39,720 nucleotides of DNA. It comes from an uncultured Prevotella sp. (GTDB taxonomy: Bacteria > Bacteroidota > Bacteroidia > Bacteroidales > Bacteroidaceae). Under the pieces are notes generated by a model, which was given only the letters and a program-made list of their open reading frames with translations, did no database searches and had not been told where the DNA came from. The stretch covers positions 1 through 39,720 of the forward strand of contig CAMNPM010000020.1 of the NCBI GenBank assembly GCA_946548065.1. Direction: 5' to 3'. The number at the start of each line of letters is the position of its first letter. The first letter of the stretch is position 1. This document shows positions 16,933 through 26,080 of the stretch, one piece after another. A program made the position numbers and the translations under genes.

Positions 16933-19108
16933 CCTTCAGCCAGCGGTCGAGCCAGTTGAAGAATGTGCGTTGCCAGAGTATTCCGTTCTGTGGCTTCAGC
17001 ACCCAGTGGTTCTCGTCGGGGAAGATGAGCAGTTCGGCGGGCAAGCCTTTCATGCGGGCTGCGTTGAAAGCCTGCATACCTTGTGTGTAGTTGATGCGGT
17101 AGTCTTTCTCGCCATGAATGCAGAGAATGGGGGTGTCCCATTTCTCCACCATCTTGTGTGGCGAGTCATGGTAGGTCTTCTTGGCACGGGGCATCTGCGG
17201 ACGGTGCCAGTAAGCCTCGTCGTACTCCCAGTTGGAGAACCAGTTTTCTTCTGTCTCCAGATACATTGCCGCCAGGTTGAAGGCACCATCGTGGGCGATG
17301 AAAGCCTTGAAGCGCTTCTCATGGATGCCGGCGAGGTAGTAGACGGAGAAGCCGCCAAACGAAGCTCCCACGGCAGCAAGACGGTCTTTGTCGACGAAGG
17401 GCAGGTTCTGGGCTGCATAGTCGATGGCCGACAGATAGTCATCCATGCACTGGCCTGTCCAGTCGCCAGAGATTTCTTCTTTCCACTCCTGTCCGAATCC
17501 GGGGAGACCATGACGGTTGGGAGCTACAACGACGTATCCGTTGGCTGCCATTATCTGGAAGTTCCATCGGTATGACCAGAACTGGCTGACAGGCGACTGC
17601 GGACCGCCCTCGCAGAAAAGCAGGGTGGGGTATTTCTTTCCTTCCTCATAGTTGGCGGGCAGCATCACCCAGACAAGCTCCTGCTTGCCGTCGGTAGTCG
17701 GTACCCAGTATTGCTGCATCTTTCCGAGGTTGAGCTGGGAGAGGATATGGTCGTTCTCGTGGGTGAGTTGTTCGATGTTGTTCTTGGGGAGCGACGGTGT
17801 CACCATATAGATGTCGGTGGGTGCACTGAGACTCTGGCGTGTGGCCAGGATGCGCTTGCCGTCGTTGGCCAGCTGTAGGGATGTCCAGTCGTCCCAGGTC
17901 TCGGTGAGTTGTTTCACTTCACCTTTCTTGCTGACACTATACATGTTGGCACAGCCATGCCATACACTGATGAAGTAGAGCATGTCTTGCTGCTTCTTTC
18001 CTTTTTGCTGTTGGCTGGCCCAGCAGAAGGCATCGACATCGCTTTTCCAGTCGATGTACCGTTTCGTGCCTGTTGCCTGATCGTAGATGCACAAGCGGTT
18101 GAGGTCTGCCTCATAGCCGTCGCGCTCCATAGAGAGCCACGCAATCTGGCTACCGTCGGGCGAGAACTGCGGATTCTGGTCATAGCCCACATTATTCTTC
18201 AGGTTCTCCGGTGCATTGACAGCCTGGACCTTCAGGGTGACGGTGGGGTTGACCTGCGGTGCAACGTAGCCCTCTGGTTTACAGATGTTGCGCGTCTGGC
18301 GGGTGGCAACGTCATAGAGGAAGATGTCGGAATCGGTAGAGATAGAATACTCCAGGCCTGTCTTTTTGCGGCAGGTATAGGCAATGGTCTTTGAGTCGGG
18401 GCTCCATGCCAGTTGTTCTATACCTCCGAAAGGCTCCATCGGACATTCATAGGGCTCGCCTTCGAGGATGTCTGTTGCATCCTTGGAGATGGCAAACTGG
18501 CTGCCGACGGTGGCAAGAAACGGATGCTGGATGCTCTCCACGTAGTGGTCCCAGTGGCGATACATCAGGTCGGTGACGAGTCGGCCCGTAGCCTTGGGCA
18601 GGTCGTCGGGGTTCTTCTGGATGATTTCATGGAAGGGTAGCGACTGGATGAGGATGACCTTCTTGAGGTCGGGAGAGAACTTGAATCCCTCCACCTTTCC
18701 GCCTGTGGCAGAGAGCTGCTGGCGACTGCTGCCGTCGGCTTTCATGACCCACACCTCGCCGCCGCTAAGGTAGGCAATGGTCTCGGCATTGAGCCATGCG
18801 GGATCGGTCTCGTTTTTTGTTGAGGTAGTCAGCTGTCGCTGGTTCTGCCCGTTGCCGTCCATGATGCACAATACCTGATGGCTCTTGTTCTGCTTGACGC
18901 TGTAGTAGCCTACCTGATAGACGATGCGGCTGCCGTCGGGCGATGCTGCCACAGTGCCGATGCGCCCCATGGCCCAAAGAGCTTCGGGAGTCATGGTGCC
19001 ACCGCTGAGTTTGATGTTCTGTTTTCCTATCACTTGTTCATCTTGTGCTTTGATTGTAGCGGGCAATGCAAGCAGTGCCAATGCTACCAGGGTCAGTATT
19101 TTTTTCAT
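16919..19108 (-). CDS. secreted S9 family peptidase (prolyl oligopeptidase / DPP-like)
   Basis: The 729-residue product has a signal peptide (MKKILTLVALALLALPATI, cleavage near KAQ). It has an N-terminal beta-propeller with repeated SPDGSxI blades (MGRIGTVAASPDGSRIVYQV and others). The C-terminal alpha/beta hydrolase carries the triad Ser in GASFGGFS (about residue 582), Asp in HGEKDYRIN (about 670) and His in FPDENHWVL (about 700). Such enzymes cleave short peptides, often after Pro or from acylated N-termini. The start is placed at 19108 because the -7 box lies at 19128-19135. The MFS transporter gene follows 33 nt downstream. Confidence 0.9.
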   Translation of the reverse strand: MKKILTLVALALLALPATIKAQDEQVIGKQNIKLSGGTMTPEALWAMGRIGTVAASPDGSRIVYQVGYYSVKQNKSHQVLCIMDGNGQNQRQLTTSTKNETDPAWLNAETIAYLSGGEVWVMKADGSSRQQLSATGGKVEGFKFSPDLKKVILIQSLPFHEIIQKNPDDLPKATGRLVTDLMYRHWDHYVESIQHPFLATVGSQFAISKDATDILEGEPYECPMEPFGGIEQLAWSPDSKTIAYTCRKKTGLEYSISTDSDIFLYDVATRQTRNICKPEGYVAPQVNPTVTLKVQAVNAPENLKNNVGYDQNPQFSPDGSQIAWLSMERDGYEADLNRLCIYDQATGTKRYIDWKSDVDAFCWASQQQKGKKQQDMLYFISVWHGCANMYSVSKKGEVKQLTETWDDWTSLQLANDGKRILATRQSLSAPTDIYMVTPSLPKNNIEQLTHENDHILSQLNLGKMQQYWVPTTDGKQELVWVMLPANYEEGKKYPTLLFCEGGPQSPVSQFWSYRWNFQIMAANGYVVVAPNRHGLPGFGQEWKEEISGDWTGQCMDDYLSAIDYAAQNLPFVDKDRLAAVGASFGGFSVYYLAGIHEKRFKAFIAHDGAFNLAAMYLETEENWFSNWEYDEAYWHRPQMPRAKKTYHDSPHKMVEKWDTPILCIHGEKDYRINYTQGMQAFNAARMKGLPAELLIFPDENHWVLKPQNGILWQRTFFNWLDRWLKENKN

Positions 19109-19127
19109 TTTGAGAAGAATTTTGGCG

Positions 19128-19135
19128 CAAAGGTA
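19128..19135 (-). promoter_or_regulatory. -7 box of the S9 peptidase/MFS operon
   Basis: TACCTTTG on the minus strand, 19 nt from the ATG at 19108. It excludes the earlier in-frame ATG at 19138. Confidence 0.55.
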
Positions 19136-19146
19136 CAAAATAAATC

Positions 19147-19174
19147 TTAATTCTTAATTCATAATTCATAATAA
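19147..19174. repeat. heptamer tandem repeat TTAATTC (4 units)
   Basis: TTAATTC, TTAATTC, ATAATTC and ATAATAA run head to tail between two divergent -7 boxes (19128-19135 minus, 19180-19187 plus), occupying the -33 zone of both promoters. Confidence 0.65.
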
Positions 19175-19179
19175 TTTCG

Positions 19180-19187
19180 TAACTTTG
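19180..19187 (+). promoter_or_regulatory. -7 box of the PP2C phosphatase gene
   Basis: TAACTTTG matches TAnnTTTG; transcription from about 19193 gives a ~26-nt leader to the ATG at 19219. Confidence 0.55.
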
Positions 19188-19218
19188 CCAACGGTATGAA
19201 CCATTAATACAGTTTCAG

Positions 19219-21270
19219 ATGTACAAGACACGACACTTTTTTGTGTGCCTTATGATTTTGCTCCTGGTTTTAAACTTGGTGTCATGTCGTTATAGCCAGC
19301 ACCGTGAGATAAAGGCCAGCAAGGCTGACAGCGCATTGTTTGACATAGGAACGACCAAGGATTACGAACTGTTGCGCCATAAGGCAGACAGTTTCGAGAT
19401 GGTGGGCGACATCTCGTCCCTGGATGCCAATCGTTGGCGTGGTGTAGCTTACTATCGTCAGGGATTGTACCATCATTCCGAGATGAGCTACCGTAAGGCC
19501 CTGGAGTGTGAGGTGAAGACGGATGAGGACCAGCAGAACTACAACAAGGTGGCGCGTCGTCTCACGGAGCTGCTGCTTATTAAGGGCGACTTCGAGGGTT
19601 CGCTGCGTATTGCTATTCCCGCAGTGGCAAAGATGGAGAAGTCGGGAATAGGTTCCGACATCGACTATGCCATCCTTCTGAACAATATAGGTATCTGCCA
19701 GTTGCACCTGGGCCGTGTTGAGGAGGCAAGCCAGAGTTTTGCCACAGCTCGTGGACACTATGCGAATCGCTGGAAGACTGATTCTACCAGCCGTGGTTTC
19801 CAGGAGGCTGTAGTAGGAACGGTCTATACCAGTCAGGCCTATATCAATACACGACACTATGCCGAGGCAATCTACTGGATAGACCGTACGGAGATGCTGC
19901 TGAATATGTACCGTGAACGGCACGATGCCCGCAAGGAGTACTTCGACGAGTACCAGGGCCGTATTGAAATCATGCGCGCTGTGGCTTTGCAGGGGCAAGG
20001 CAAGGCGAAGGAAGCCCATGAGGCATACCTGCGATTCCTGAAGACGGGATATTCTAAGACGGCAGCAGGCCATATCACATCTACCGACTACCTGATGGTG
20101 GCCAATCGCTACAATGAGGCGGCATTGAACTATCGGTATCTGGACAAGGCGATGGCTGATTGGGGTACGGAGCTGACGCTTGACAACCTGCAGTTGTACA
20201 TGCTTCCCAAGTATCAAGCCAATGCCAAGGCAAAGCATATCGACTCCGCCGTGGTGGCAGGAGCACGTATCCTGGCAGTGCTGGACTCATTGATTACGAT
20301 GCAGAAGAGCAGCTCGACGGCAGAGCTGGCCACCATCTACGATACCCAGGGTAAGGAGGCAGAGATAGCACGTAAGGAAGCCGACCTTTCTGAGACCCGG
20401 CTGATCAGCACAGGTGTTGCCTTGATATTGCTGATCATCTTCTTCTTGATCTATACCTTGGTGAAGCGTAAAGCTGCCCACCGGCTGCAGGAGGCTCATG
20501 AACAACTGAAACATGCATACGACCAGCTGGAGAAGACCACGCAAGCAAAGGAACGTATCGAGTCAGAACTGCGCATTGCCCGCGATATCCAAATGTCGAT
20601 GGTACCCAATATCTTCCCCAATCGGGATGGGCTTGACCTATATGCCGCCATGACTCCAGCCAAAGAGGTTGGTGGCGACCTGTATGGCTATTTGCTACAG
20701 GGTGACGAGCTTTATTTCTGTGTGGGCGATGTGTCGGGCAAGGGTGTTCCTGCCTCTCTCTTCATGGCACAGGCGACACGCTTGTTCCGTACATTGGCAG
20801 CCCAGCACATGAAGCCCTATGAGATTTGCACTCGGATGAATGCGGCGCTGACAGAGGACAACGAGCAGGGCATGTTTGTAACGTTGTTCTTGGGAATGGT
20901 TGACCTGAAGACGGGTCATCTGGACTTCTGTAATGCAGGGCACAATCCCCCAATTGTCGGAGTTCCGCCAAGGTTCCTGGAAGTGGAGTCGAATGCCCCT
21001 ATTGGCCTGTGGCCTGACTTGGATTTTGTGGGTGAGAGCGTAGAGACCATCAAGGGCGAGCCTATCTTTGTCTATTCCGATGGCTTGAATGAGGCAGAGA
21101 ATTTAGAACAGCAGCAGTTTGGTGACGATCGTCTGCTTGAGATACTGGACAATTCCAAATTCAAAAGTAGTCGCGACGTGGTGGAGACTTTAAAAGCTGC
21201 TGTGGAAAAGCATCGCAACGGAGCAGATCCCAATGACGACCTGACGATGCTATGTCTGTTGGTGAAATAA
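19219..21270 (+). CDS. TPR / transmembrane / PP2C (SpoIIE-type) serine phosphatase
   Basis: The 683-residue protein has a signal/lipobox-like start (LVLNLVSC, Cys23), a periplasmic region of TPR-like helical repeats (about residues 60-380), a single transmembrane helix (STGVALILLIIFFLIYTLV, about 395-413), a coiled-coil linker and a cytoplasmic SpoIIE/PP2C phosphatase domain. Metal-binding aspartates are intact in KEVGGDLYG, VGDVSGKGVPASLFMA, YSDGLNEAEN and PNDDLTML. In other bacteria such RsbU-like enzymes dephosphorylate anti-sigma antagonists; no partner anti-sigma gene is next to it. It probably senses an envelope signal. It is followed by a clean terminator. Confidence 0.85.
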   Translation: MYKTRHFFVCLMILLLVLNLVSCRYSQHREIKASKADSALFDIGTTKDYELLRHKADSFEMVGDISSLDANRWRGVAYYRQGLYHHSEMSYRKALECEVKTDEDQQNYNKVARRLTELLLIKGDFEGSLRIAIPAVAKMEKSGIGSDIDYAILLNNIGICQLHLGRVEEASQSFATARGHYANRWKTDSTSRGFQEAVVGTVYTSQAYINTRHYAEAIYWIDRTEMLLNMYRERHDARKEYFDEYQGRIEIMRAVALQGQGKAKEAHEAYLRFLKTGYSKTAAGHITSTDYLMVANRYNEAALNYRYLDKAMADWGTELTLDNLQLYMLPKYQANAKAKHIDSAVVAGARILAVLDSLITMQKSSSTAELATIYDTQGKEAEIARKEADLSETRLISTGVALILLIIFFLIYTLVKRKAAHRLQEAHEQLKHAYDQLEKTTQAKERIESELRIARDIQMSMVPNIFPNRDGLDLYAAMTPAKEVGGDLYGYLLQGDELYFCVGDVSGKGVPASLFMAQATRLFRTLAAQHMKPYEICTRMNAALTEDNEQGMFVTLFLGMVDLKTGHLDFCNAGHNPPIVGVPPRFLEVESNAPIGLWPDLDFVGESVETIKGEPIFVYSDGLNEAENLEQQQFGDDRLLEILDNSKFKSSRDVVETLKAAVEKHRNGADPNDDLTMLCLLVK

Positions 21271-21273
21271 GAA

Positions 21274-21297
21274 AAAGCCTGGACAGCTCCAGGCTTT
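21274..21297. terminator. bidirectional terminator between the PP2C and DUF1846 genes
   Basis: AAAGCCTGGA (21274-21283) pairs perfectly with TCCAGGCTTT (21288-21297) around a 4-nt loop; T-rich sequence follows, and A-rich sequence precedes it for the opposite strand. Confidence 0.85.
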
Positions 21298-21320
21298 CTT
21301 ATTTTGTATTCTTGACCTAT

Positions 21321-22784
21321 TTATTTCTTCCTGACGGGATCGCAAGTGAGCCCGCAGCCGAGCTTCTTGAATATCTTACGATCTACCTCGCTGAGCAATA
21401 CGGTAGAGTGAACCTGACAGCCTCGCAGTCGCGGCAGTTGTTCCAACGCTTTGCGGCAGCGCTCGTCACTCTCAGAGACCACGCTGAGTGCCACCAGTAC
21501 TTCATCGGTGTGAAGTCGGGGGTTGCGGGCTCCCAGATATTCTGTCTTTGTTTTCTGGACGGGTTCGATAAGGCTCTGCGGGATGAGTTTCGCCTCATGG
21601 TCAATGCCTGCCAGGTGTTTGGTGGCGTTCAGCAAGAGAGCAGCTGAGCAGCCGAGTAGGGGAGAACTCTTGGCGGTGATGATGGTGCCGTCCTCCAGTT
21701 CAATGGCTGAGGCGGTGTGTCCGGACAATTCTTGTTTAGCTTGTGCGGCTACGGTAACGCGGCGATAGGCTGTGGTAATCTTGGCCTGATTGAAGAGCAT
21801 CAGGATTTTGTTTACCTCGTTCTCATTGTCGGCACCGTCGGCCATCTTATTGGTGGCATCGTAGTAACGGCGGATAATCTCTTCGCGTGAAGCATTACAG
21901 CACACCTCGTCATCGGAGATGCAGAATCCCACCATGTTGACCCCCATGTCGGTGGGCGACTTATAGGGATTCTCGCCATAGATGCCCTCAAACAGGGCGT
22001 TGAGCACTGGGAAGATCTCGATATCACGGTTGTAGTTGATGGCAATCTTGTCGTAAGCCTCCAGATGGAACGGGTCGATCATGTTCACATCGTTCAGGTC
22101 TGCCGTTGCAGCCTCATAGGCAATGTTCACGGGGTGCTTCAGGGGTAGGTTCCAGACGGGGAAGGTCTCGAACTTGGCATATCCTGCCCTGATGCCGCGC
22201 TTGTTCTCATTGTAGAGTTGCGAGAGGCAGACCGCCATCTTGCCAGAGCCCGGCCCAGGGGCGGTGACAATCACCAGTTCGCGAGAAGTCTCGACATAGT
22301 CGTTCTTTCCAAACCCTTCGTCGCTGGCAATCAGCTCCACATTGTGTGGATAGCCATCTATTAAATAATGTACGTACGAGCGGATGCCCAGACGCTCCAG
22401 CCGATGGCGGAACTGGTCGGCAGCATGCTGGCCGTTATAGTGGGTGATGACCACTGAGCCCACCATGAAGTCGCGGCTCTGGAACTCATCGCGCAGGCGC
22501 AGCACGTCTTCGTCGTAGGTGATGCCCAGGTCGGCGCGGACCTTGTTTTTCTCGATATCCTCTGCACTGACCACAATGACAATCTCCAGCTGGTCGCTAA
22601 GCTGTGCAAACATGCGCAGCTTAGAGTCAGGCTTGAAGCCTGGCAATACGCGGGAGGCGTGATGGTCGTCGAACAGCTTGCCGCCCAACTCCAGGTATAG
22701 CTTGCCGTCGAACTGGGCTATCCGGTCACGAATGTGCTCAGACTGTACCTTCAGGTATTTTTCGTTGTCAAATCCTATTTTCAT
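21321..22784 (-). CDS. DUF1846 family protein
   Basis: A 487-residue cytoplasmic protein of the DUF1846 family, recognised by its N-terminus (MKIGFDNEKYLKVQSEHIRD), GGKLFDDHHASRVLPGF, the P-loop-like APGPGSGKMAVCLSQLYNEN (about residues 175-194) and SPTDMGVNMVGF. Members occur widely in Firmicutes and Bacteroidetes; their biochemical role is not settled. Its ATG overlaps the yidC stop as ATGA, so the two are translated from one mRNA. It ends at a bidirectional terminator. Confidence 0.85.
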   Translation of the reverse strand: MKIGFDNEKYLKVQSEHIRDRIAQFDGKLYLELGGKLFDDHHASRVLPGFKPDSKLRMFAQLSDQLEIVIVVSAEDIEKNKVRADLGITYDEDVLRLRDEFQSRDFMVGSVVITHYNGQHAADQFRHRLERLGIRSYVHYLIDGYPHNVELIASDEGFGKNDYVETSRELVIVTAPGPGSGKMAVCLSQLYNENKRGIRAGYAKFETFPVWNLPLKHPVNIAYEAATADLNDVNMIDPFHLEAYDKIAINYNRDIEIFPVLNALFEGIYGENPYKSPTDMGVNMVGFCISDDEVCCNASREEIIRRYYDATNKMADGADNENEVNKILMLFNQAKITTAYRRVTVAAQAKQELSGHTASAIELEDGTIITAKSSPLLGCSAALLLNATKHLAGIDHEAKLIPQSLIEPVQKTKTEYLGARNPRLHTDEVLVALSVVSESDERCRKALEQLPRLRGCQVHSTVLLSEVDRKIFKKLGCGLTCDPVRKK

Positions 22785-24652
22785 CTTTTACGCTGTTTTT
22801 GCATTTCCTCAGCTTGCTTCTGCATGGCTTCCAGTCGCGCTGCAAGTCCCGATTGTTTCTTGGGATTGTTTTTGTTGGCTTGGTAGTTGGCCTCGAGAAT
22901 AGCCAGGAGCTTCTCGTCGTCTGTCGTCTTGCGCAGGGTGTACATGATGGCTGCCGACATAAACAGGGAAACGAAATAATAGAAGTTAAGTCCTGAGCTG
23001 TAGTCGTTGAAGATGAAGAAGAACATCAGTGGCATGATGTACATCATCCATTGCATCATCTTCATCTGTTCGGCCTGCTGTCCCACCATCTGGTCCTTCT
23101 GCTGCTGCATGGAGAACCATGTGTAGATGAGCTGTGCGGCACAGAACAGGATACAAGTCAGTGACAAGTGGTCGCCAATGCCCCAGATGTTTGTGCTCCA
23201 TTCGACGATAGGGTCGTAGGTGGAGAGGTCGCTCATCCATAGGAACGACTCGCCACGGAGCTGGATGGCGTTAGGCACGAAGAAGAACATAGCCAGCCAG
23301 ATGGGCATCTGGATGAGCATGGGCAGGCATCCGGACAGCGGACTGACCCCGTACTTTGAATAGAGCGACATCATCTCCTGCTGTTTCTTCATCTGGTCTT
23401 CGGGCTTGTCGTACTGCTTGGTGGCTTCCTCGAATTTAGGTTTCAGCACGCGCATCTTGGCTGATGACATATAGCTCTTCTTCACCATTGGGAATGTAAT
23501 GACCTTCAGCAGAATGGTGATGAGAATCAGCACGATACCCATGTTAAGCCCCAGGCCGGTGAGCCAGTCGAAGACATAGAGTGTGAACCAGCGGTTGATC
23601 CAGCGCAGCAGCCACCATCCCAGATTCACCAGCTGCTCCAGGTCGAGGTCCTTTCCGAAGGCACTCTGCTGCTCTACTTCCTTGATGAGGCGGAAGTCGT
23701 TAGGGCCAATATACATTTCAAACTCAGACGGTTTCTGTCCTGAAGGATCGAAAGCGGTCTTCAACTTGGCATCAAACTGCTTTAGGTAGCCGGAGCCTTT
23801 CTGGTCCTGTATGCTGGAGAGTGTGGAATTAGCAGCAAAGTCATCTTTCGAGATAAGCGCTATGCTGAAGAACTGGTTGCGGAAGGCCACCCAGTCCAGA
23901 CGCTCTTCAATCTGTTCTGTCTCGTCAGACGTTTCAGGCAGGTTGTCGGTGCTTCCGTCGTGGGCCTCTTTGTAGAATAGTCCTGTGTATCGGCTTTCAA
24001 AGGAGAAGCCCTTCTCTTGCTGTCGGCAGTGGTCGTACCATTCTATCTCAACTTCTTTATAGGATGGGGCAAACATGCCGGCCAGCCCCTTCGTCTCCAG
24101 CGACATGCTTAGCATGTAGTCCTTGCCCAGACGATAGTGCAGTGCTATTAGTCCGCCGTTTGCTGCCTTGGCTGTCATGGTGACGGTGGTGTCGGTAACG
24201 TTTTCTGGCGTGAAGAACAGGTCGGCAGTGACGATATTCTCCTGCTTTCCGGCCAGCATGAAGTTCAAGGTCTGGTCGTTACCGTCGAAGAGTGTCACAT
24301 TGTCAGTGCCGTCGATACTCTGATAGCCTTTGATGACGGCTTTCTTGATGATGCCGCCTTTAGAGTCCAGCGTCAGCTCCAGTTTTTCGTTTTTCAGCAC
24401 CACGTTCTGTGACGTGCCGCTCATGGCAGCATGGAAGAGGGCTGTGGTGTCGATGGCTGCACTGTCGTGGGCTTTGCGCTCTGCTTCGAGGGCTTTCTCT
24501 CGTGCTTGGATGTCTTGTTCCTGCTTGACGGCAGCAAGTGAGTCTTGCTTGCGGGCGGCTTCTATCTGCTCTGCCGAAGGCTGATTCCACCAACTGAATC
24601 CAATCAGTACCAAGGCTATCAGTATAAAGCCGATAATAGTGTCTCTATTCAT
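22781..24652 (-). CDS. yidC: membrane protein insertase YidC
   Basis: YidC inserts proteins into the inner membrane with or without SecYEG. The 623-residue protein has an N-terminal transmembrane helix (TIIGFILIALVLIGFSWW), a large periplasmic beta domain (about residues 70-350) and the conserved five-helix core with LTGLGLNMGIVLILITILLK, KYGVSPLSGCLPMLIQMPI and the C-terminal basic tail ending MQKQRKR. The C-terminal MQKQAEEMQKQRKR repeat is typical of the family. It overlaps DUF1846 by 4 nt. A TACCTTTG box at 24695-24702 lies 42 nt upstream. Confidence 0.95.
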   Translation of the reverse strand: MNRDTIIGFILIALVLIGFSWWNQPSAEQIEAARKQDSLAAVKQEQDIQAREKALEAERKAHDSAAIDTTALFHAAMSGTSQNVVLKNEKLELTLDSKGGIIKKAVIKGYQSIDGTDNVTLFDGNDQTLNFMLAGKQENIVTADLFFTPENVTDTTVTMTAKAANGGLIALHYRLGKDYMLSMSLETKGLAGMFAPSYKEVEIEWYDHCRQQEKGFSFESRYTGLFYKEAHDGSTDNLPETSDETEQIEERLDWVAFRNQFFSIALISKDDFAANSTLSSIQDQKGSGYLKQFDAKLKTAFDPSGQKPSEFEMYIGPNDFRLIKEVEQQSAFGKDLDLEQLVNLGWWLLRWINRWFTLYVFDWLTGLGLNMGIVLILITILLKVITFPMVKKSYMSSAKMRVLKPKFEEATKQYDKPEDQMKKQQEMMSLYSKYGVSPLSGCLPMLIQMPIWLAMFFFVPNAIQLRGESFLWMSDLSTYDPIVEWSTNIWGIGDHLSLTCILFCAAQLIYTWFSMQQQKDQMVGQQAEQMKMMQWMMYIMPLMFFFIFNDYSSGLNFYYFVSLFMSAAIMYTLRKTTDDEKLLAILEANYQANKNNPKKQSGLAARLEAMQKQAEEMQKQRKR

Positions 24653-24694
24653 ATTCTTTCTGATTTTTTTTGCTTAAATGACATAATCAAGGTG

Positions 24695-24702
24695 CAAAGG
24701 TA
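24695..24702 (-). promoter_or_regulatory. yidC: -7 box of yidC
   Basis: TACCTTTG on the minus strand, 42 nt from the ATG; no TTTG was seen at the expected -33. It is divergent from the DUF3078 promoter 45 nt away. Confidence 0.5.
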
Positions 24703-24747
24703 CGAAAATTATTTCAATTTTCTATCTTTATTTTTTATTTTTATTTG

Positions 24748-24755
24748 TACCTTTG
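24748..24755 (+). promoter_or_regulatory. -7 box of the DUF3078 gene
   Basis: TACCTTTG with only 8 nt to the ATG at 24764, so the transcript is leaderless or has a leader of a few nt. It also excludes the upstream in-frame ATG at 24545. The -33 zone is a T-rich run with seven-base periodicity (about 24727-24746). Confidence 0.55.
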
Positions 24756-24763
24756 CAGTCAAT

Positions 24764-26062
24764 ATGAAATACAAATACCTATTTATCTTCTTATTTACGG
24801 TGCTGTGGGTGACTCCATCCACAGCGCAGAGAACAGTCAGGCGGCAACTGGCTACGCCCGATACGCTCCAGTTGGTGAGAAACTATATTGATTCGCTGGC
24901 TTTGCTTCGTCGTCAGCTCGACTCCATGCAGCAGGTGAATCAGGCTCTTCAGCGCGAGAGCACGGACGGACGCTATTTCCGGTTGTTTGCCCCGACAACG
25001 TTCTATCACTCAGGAGCACGTAAGGCATTGTCTCTGTCGCCGCAGACGGGTGACGAGGTTACCGATGCCGTAGATGCTGCCATGCTGAACCTTTACATGC
25101 GTCGCCCAGATCTTGTGAAAAGCAACGAGACCCAGCTGCAGCAGGCTGGTACCGTTCGCGATGATGTCTACCAGGAGATGACCCAGCAGGTGGAGTTGGT
25201 CGACATGGTACCACAGTCTCCTGAGGTGCCGGAGGAAGTGGCTCCGGTGGTCCTTGAAGTGAAGAAACCAAATTTCTGGAAGTTCAAGTTCGACGGCTCA
25301 CTGCAGTTCTTGCAGAACTACGTGACCGACAATTGGCACAAGGGCGGTGAGTCGAATTATTCTGCGGTGGCGTCAACAGTGTTTGAACTGAACTATAACG
25401 ACAAGGATCGTGTCACCTTCGACAATAAGCTGGAGATGAAGCTTGGCTTCCTGACCTCTCCTTCGGATACCGTCCATAAGTTCAAGCCCAACAACGACCT
25501 GTTGCGCTATACTGGTAAATTAGGCTTGCAGGCTCACAAGCGGTGGTACTACACCCTGCAGATTCTTGCCTACACCCAGTTTACAAGAGGCCTGAAGGCT
25601 AACGACACGAAAGTCTATTCGGACTTCATGTCACCCTTCGACCTGAACGTTGGTCTTGGTATGGAGTATAAGGTAGAGGCTTTGAACAAGCGTCTTACGG
25701 GAACACTGAACTTCCTGCCGCTGTCCTACAACTTCCGCTATGTAGACCGCCTGGCGTTGTCTACCAGCTATGGTCTCAAGGAAGGGAGTCACGCGATGCA
25801 CGACTTCGGTTCTCAGCTGACCATCGACCTGACCTGGAAGATGGCCGATCAGATCTCCTGGAAGACCCGTCTCTATGGCTTTACCTCATACAAGCGTGCC
25901 TTGGTGGAGTGGGAGAACCTGATTACGCTGCAGGTGTCGAAGTATATCTCGGCCAACCTGTTCCTCTATCCTCGCTTCGACGACTCAGGCAAGCGCAACG
26001 ACAGCACGGGCTACCTGCAGTTCCAGGAGTACAGCTCGCTGGGCATCAGCTATTCCTTCTAA
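24764..26062 (+). CDS. DUF3078 outer-membrane-type protein
   Basis: A 432-residue exported protein with a signal peptide (MKYKYLFIFLFTVLWVTPSTAQ), a short coiled-coil-like stretch (LVRNYIDSLALLRRQLDSMQ), a Pro/Glu/Val linker (PEVPEEVAPVV) and a C-terminal half of alternating amphipathic strands. The last residues, LGISYSF, end in a Phe as outer-membrane beta-barrels do. The NFWKFKFDGSLQFLQNYVTDNWHKGGESNYS block is the recognisable part of the DUF3078 family. Function is unknown. It is divergent from yidC and ends at a strong terminator. Confidence 0.75.
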   Translation: MKYKYLFIFLFTVLWVTPSTAQRTVRRQLATPDTLQLVRNYIDSLALLRRQLDSMQQVNQALQRESTDGRYFRLFAPTTFYHSGARKALSLSPQTGDEVTDAVDAAMLNLYMRRPDLVKSNETQLQQAGTVRDDVYQEMTQQVELVDMVPQSPEVPEEVAPVVLEVKKPNFWKFKFDGSLQFLQNYVTDNWHKGGESNYSAVASTVFELNYNDKDRVTFDNKLEMKLGFLTSPSDTVHKFKPNNDLLRYTGKLGLQAHKRWYYTLQILAYTQFTRGLKANDTKVYSDFMSPFDLNVGLGMEYKVEALNKRLTGTLNFLPLSYNFRYVDRLALSTSYGLKEGSHAMHDFGSQLTIDLTWKMADQISWKTRLYGFTSYKRALVEWENLITLQVSKYISANLFLYPRFDDSGKRNDSTGYLQFQEYSSLGISYSF

Positions 26063-26080
26063 TATATAATATGGTATGAA

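Noticed and set aside
24545..24763. Upstream start of the DUF3078 gene at 24545
   Set aside because: The extension is antisense to yidC, and the -7 box (24748-24755) and the signal peptide place the start at 24764.
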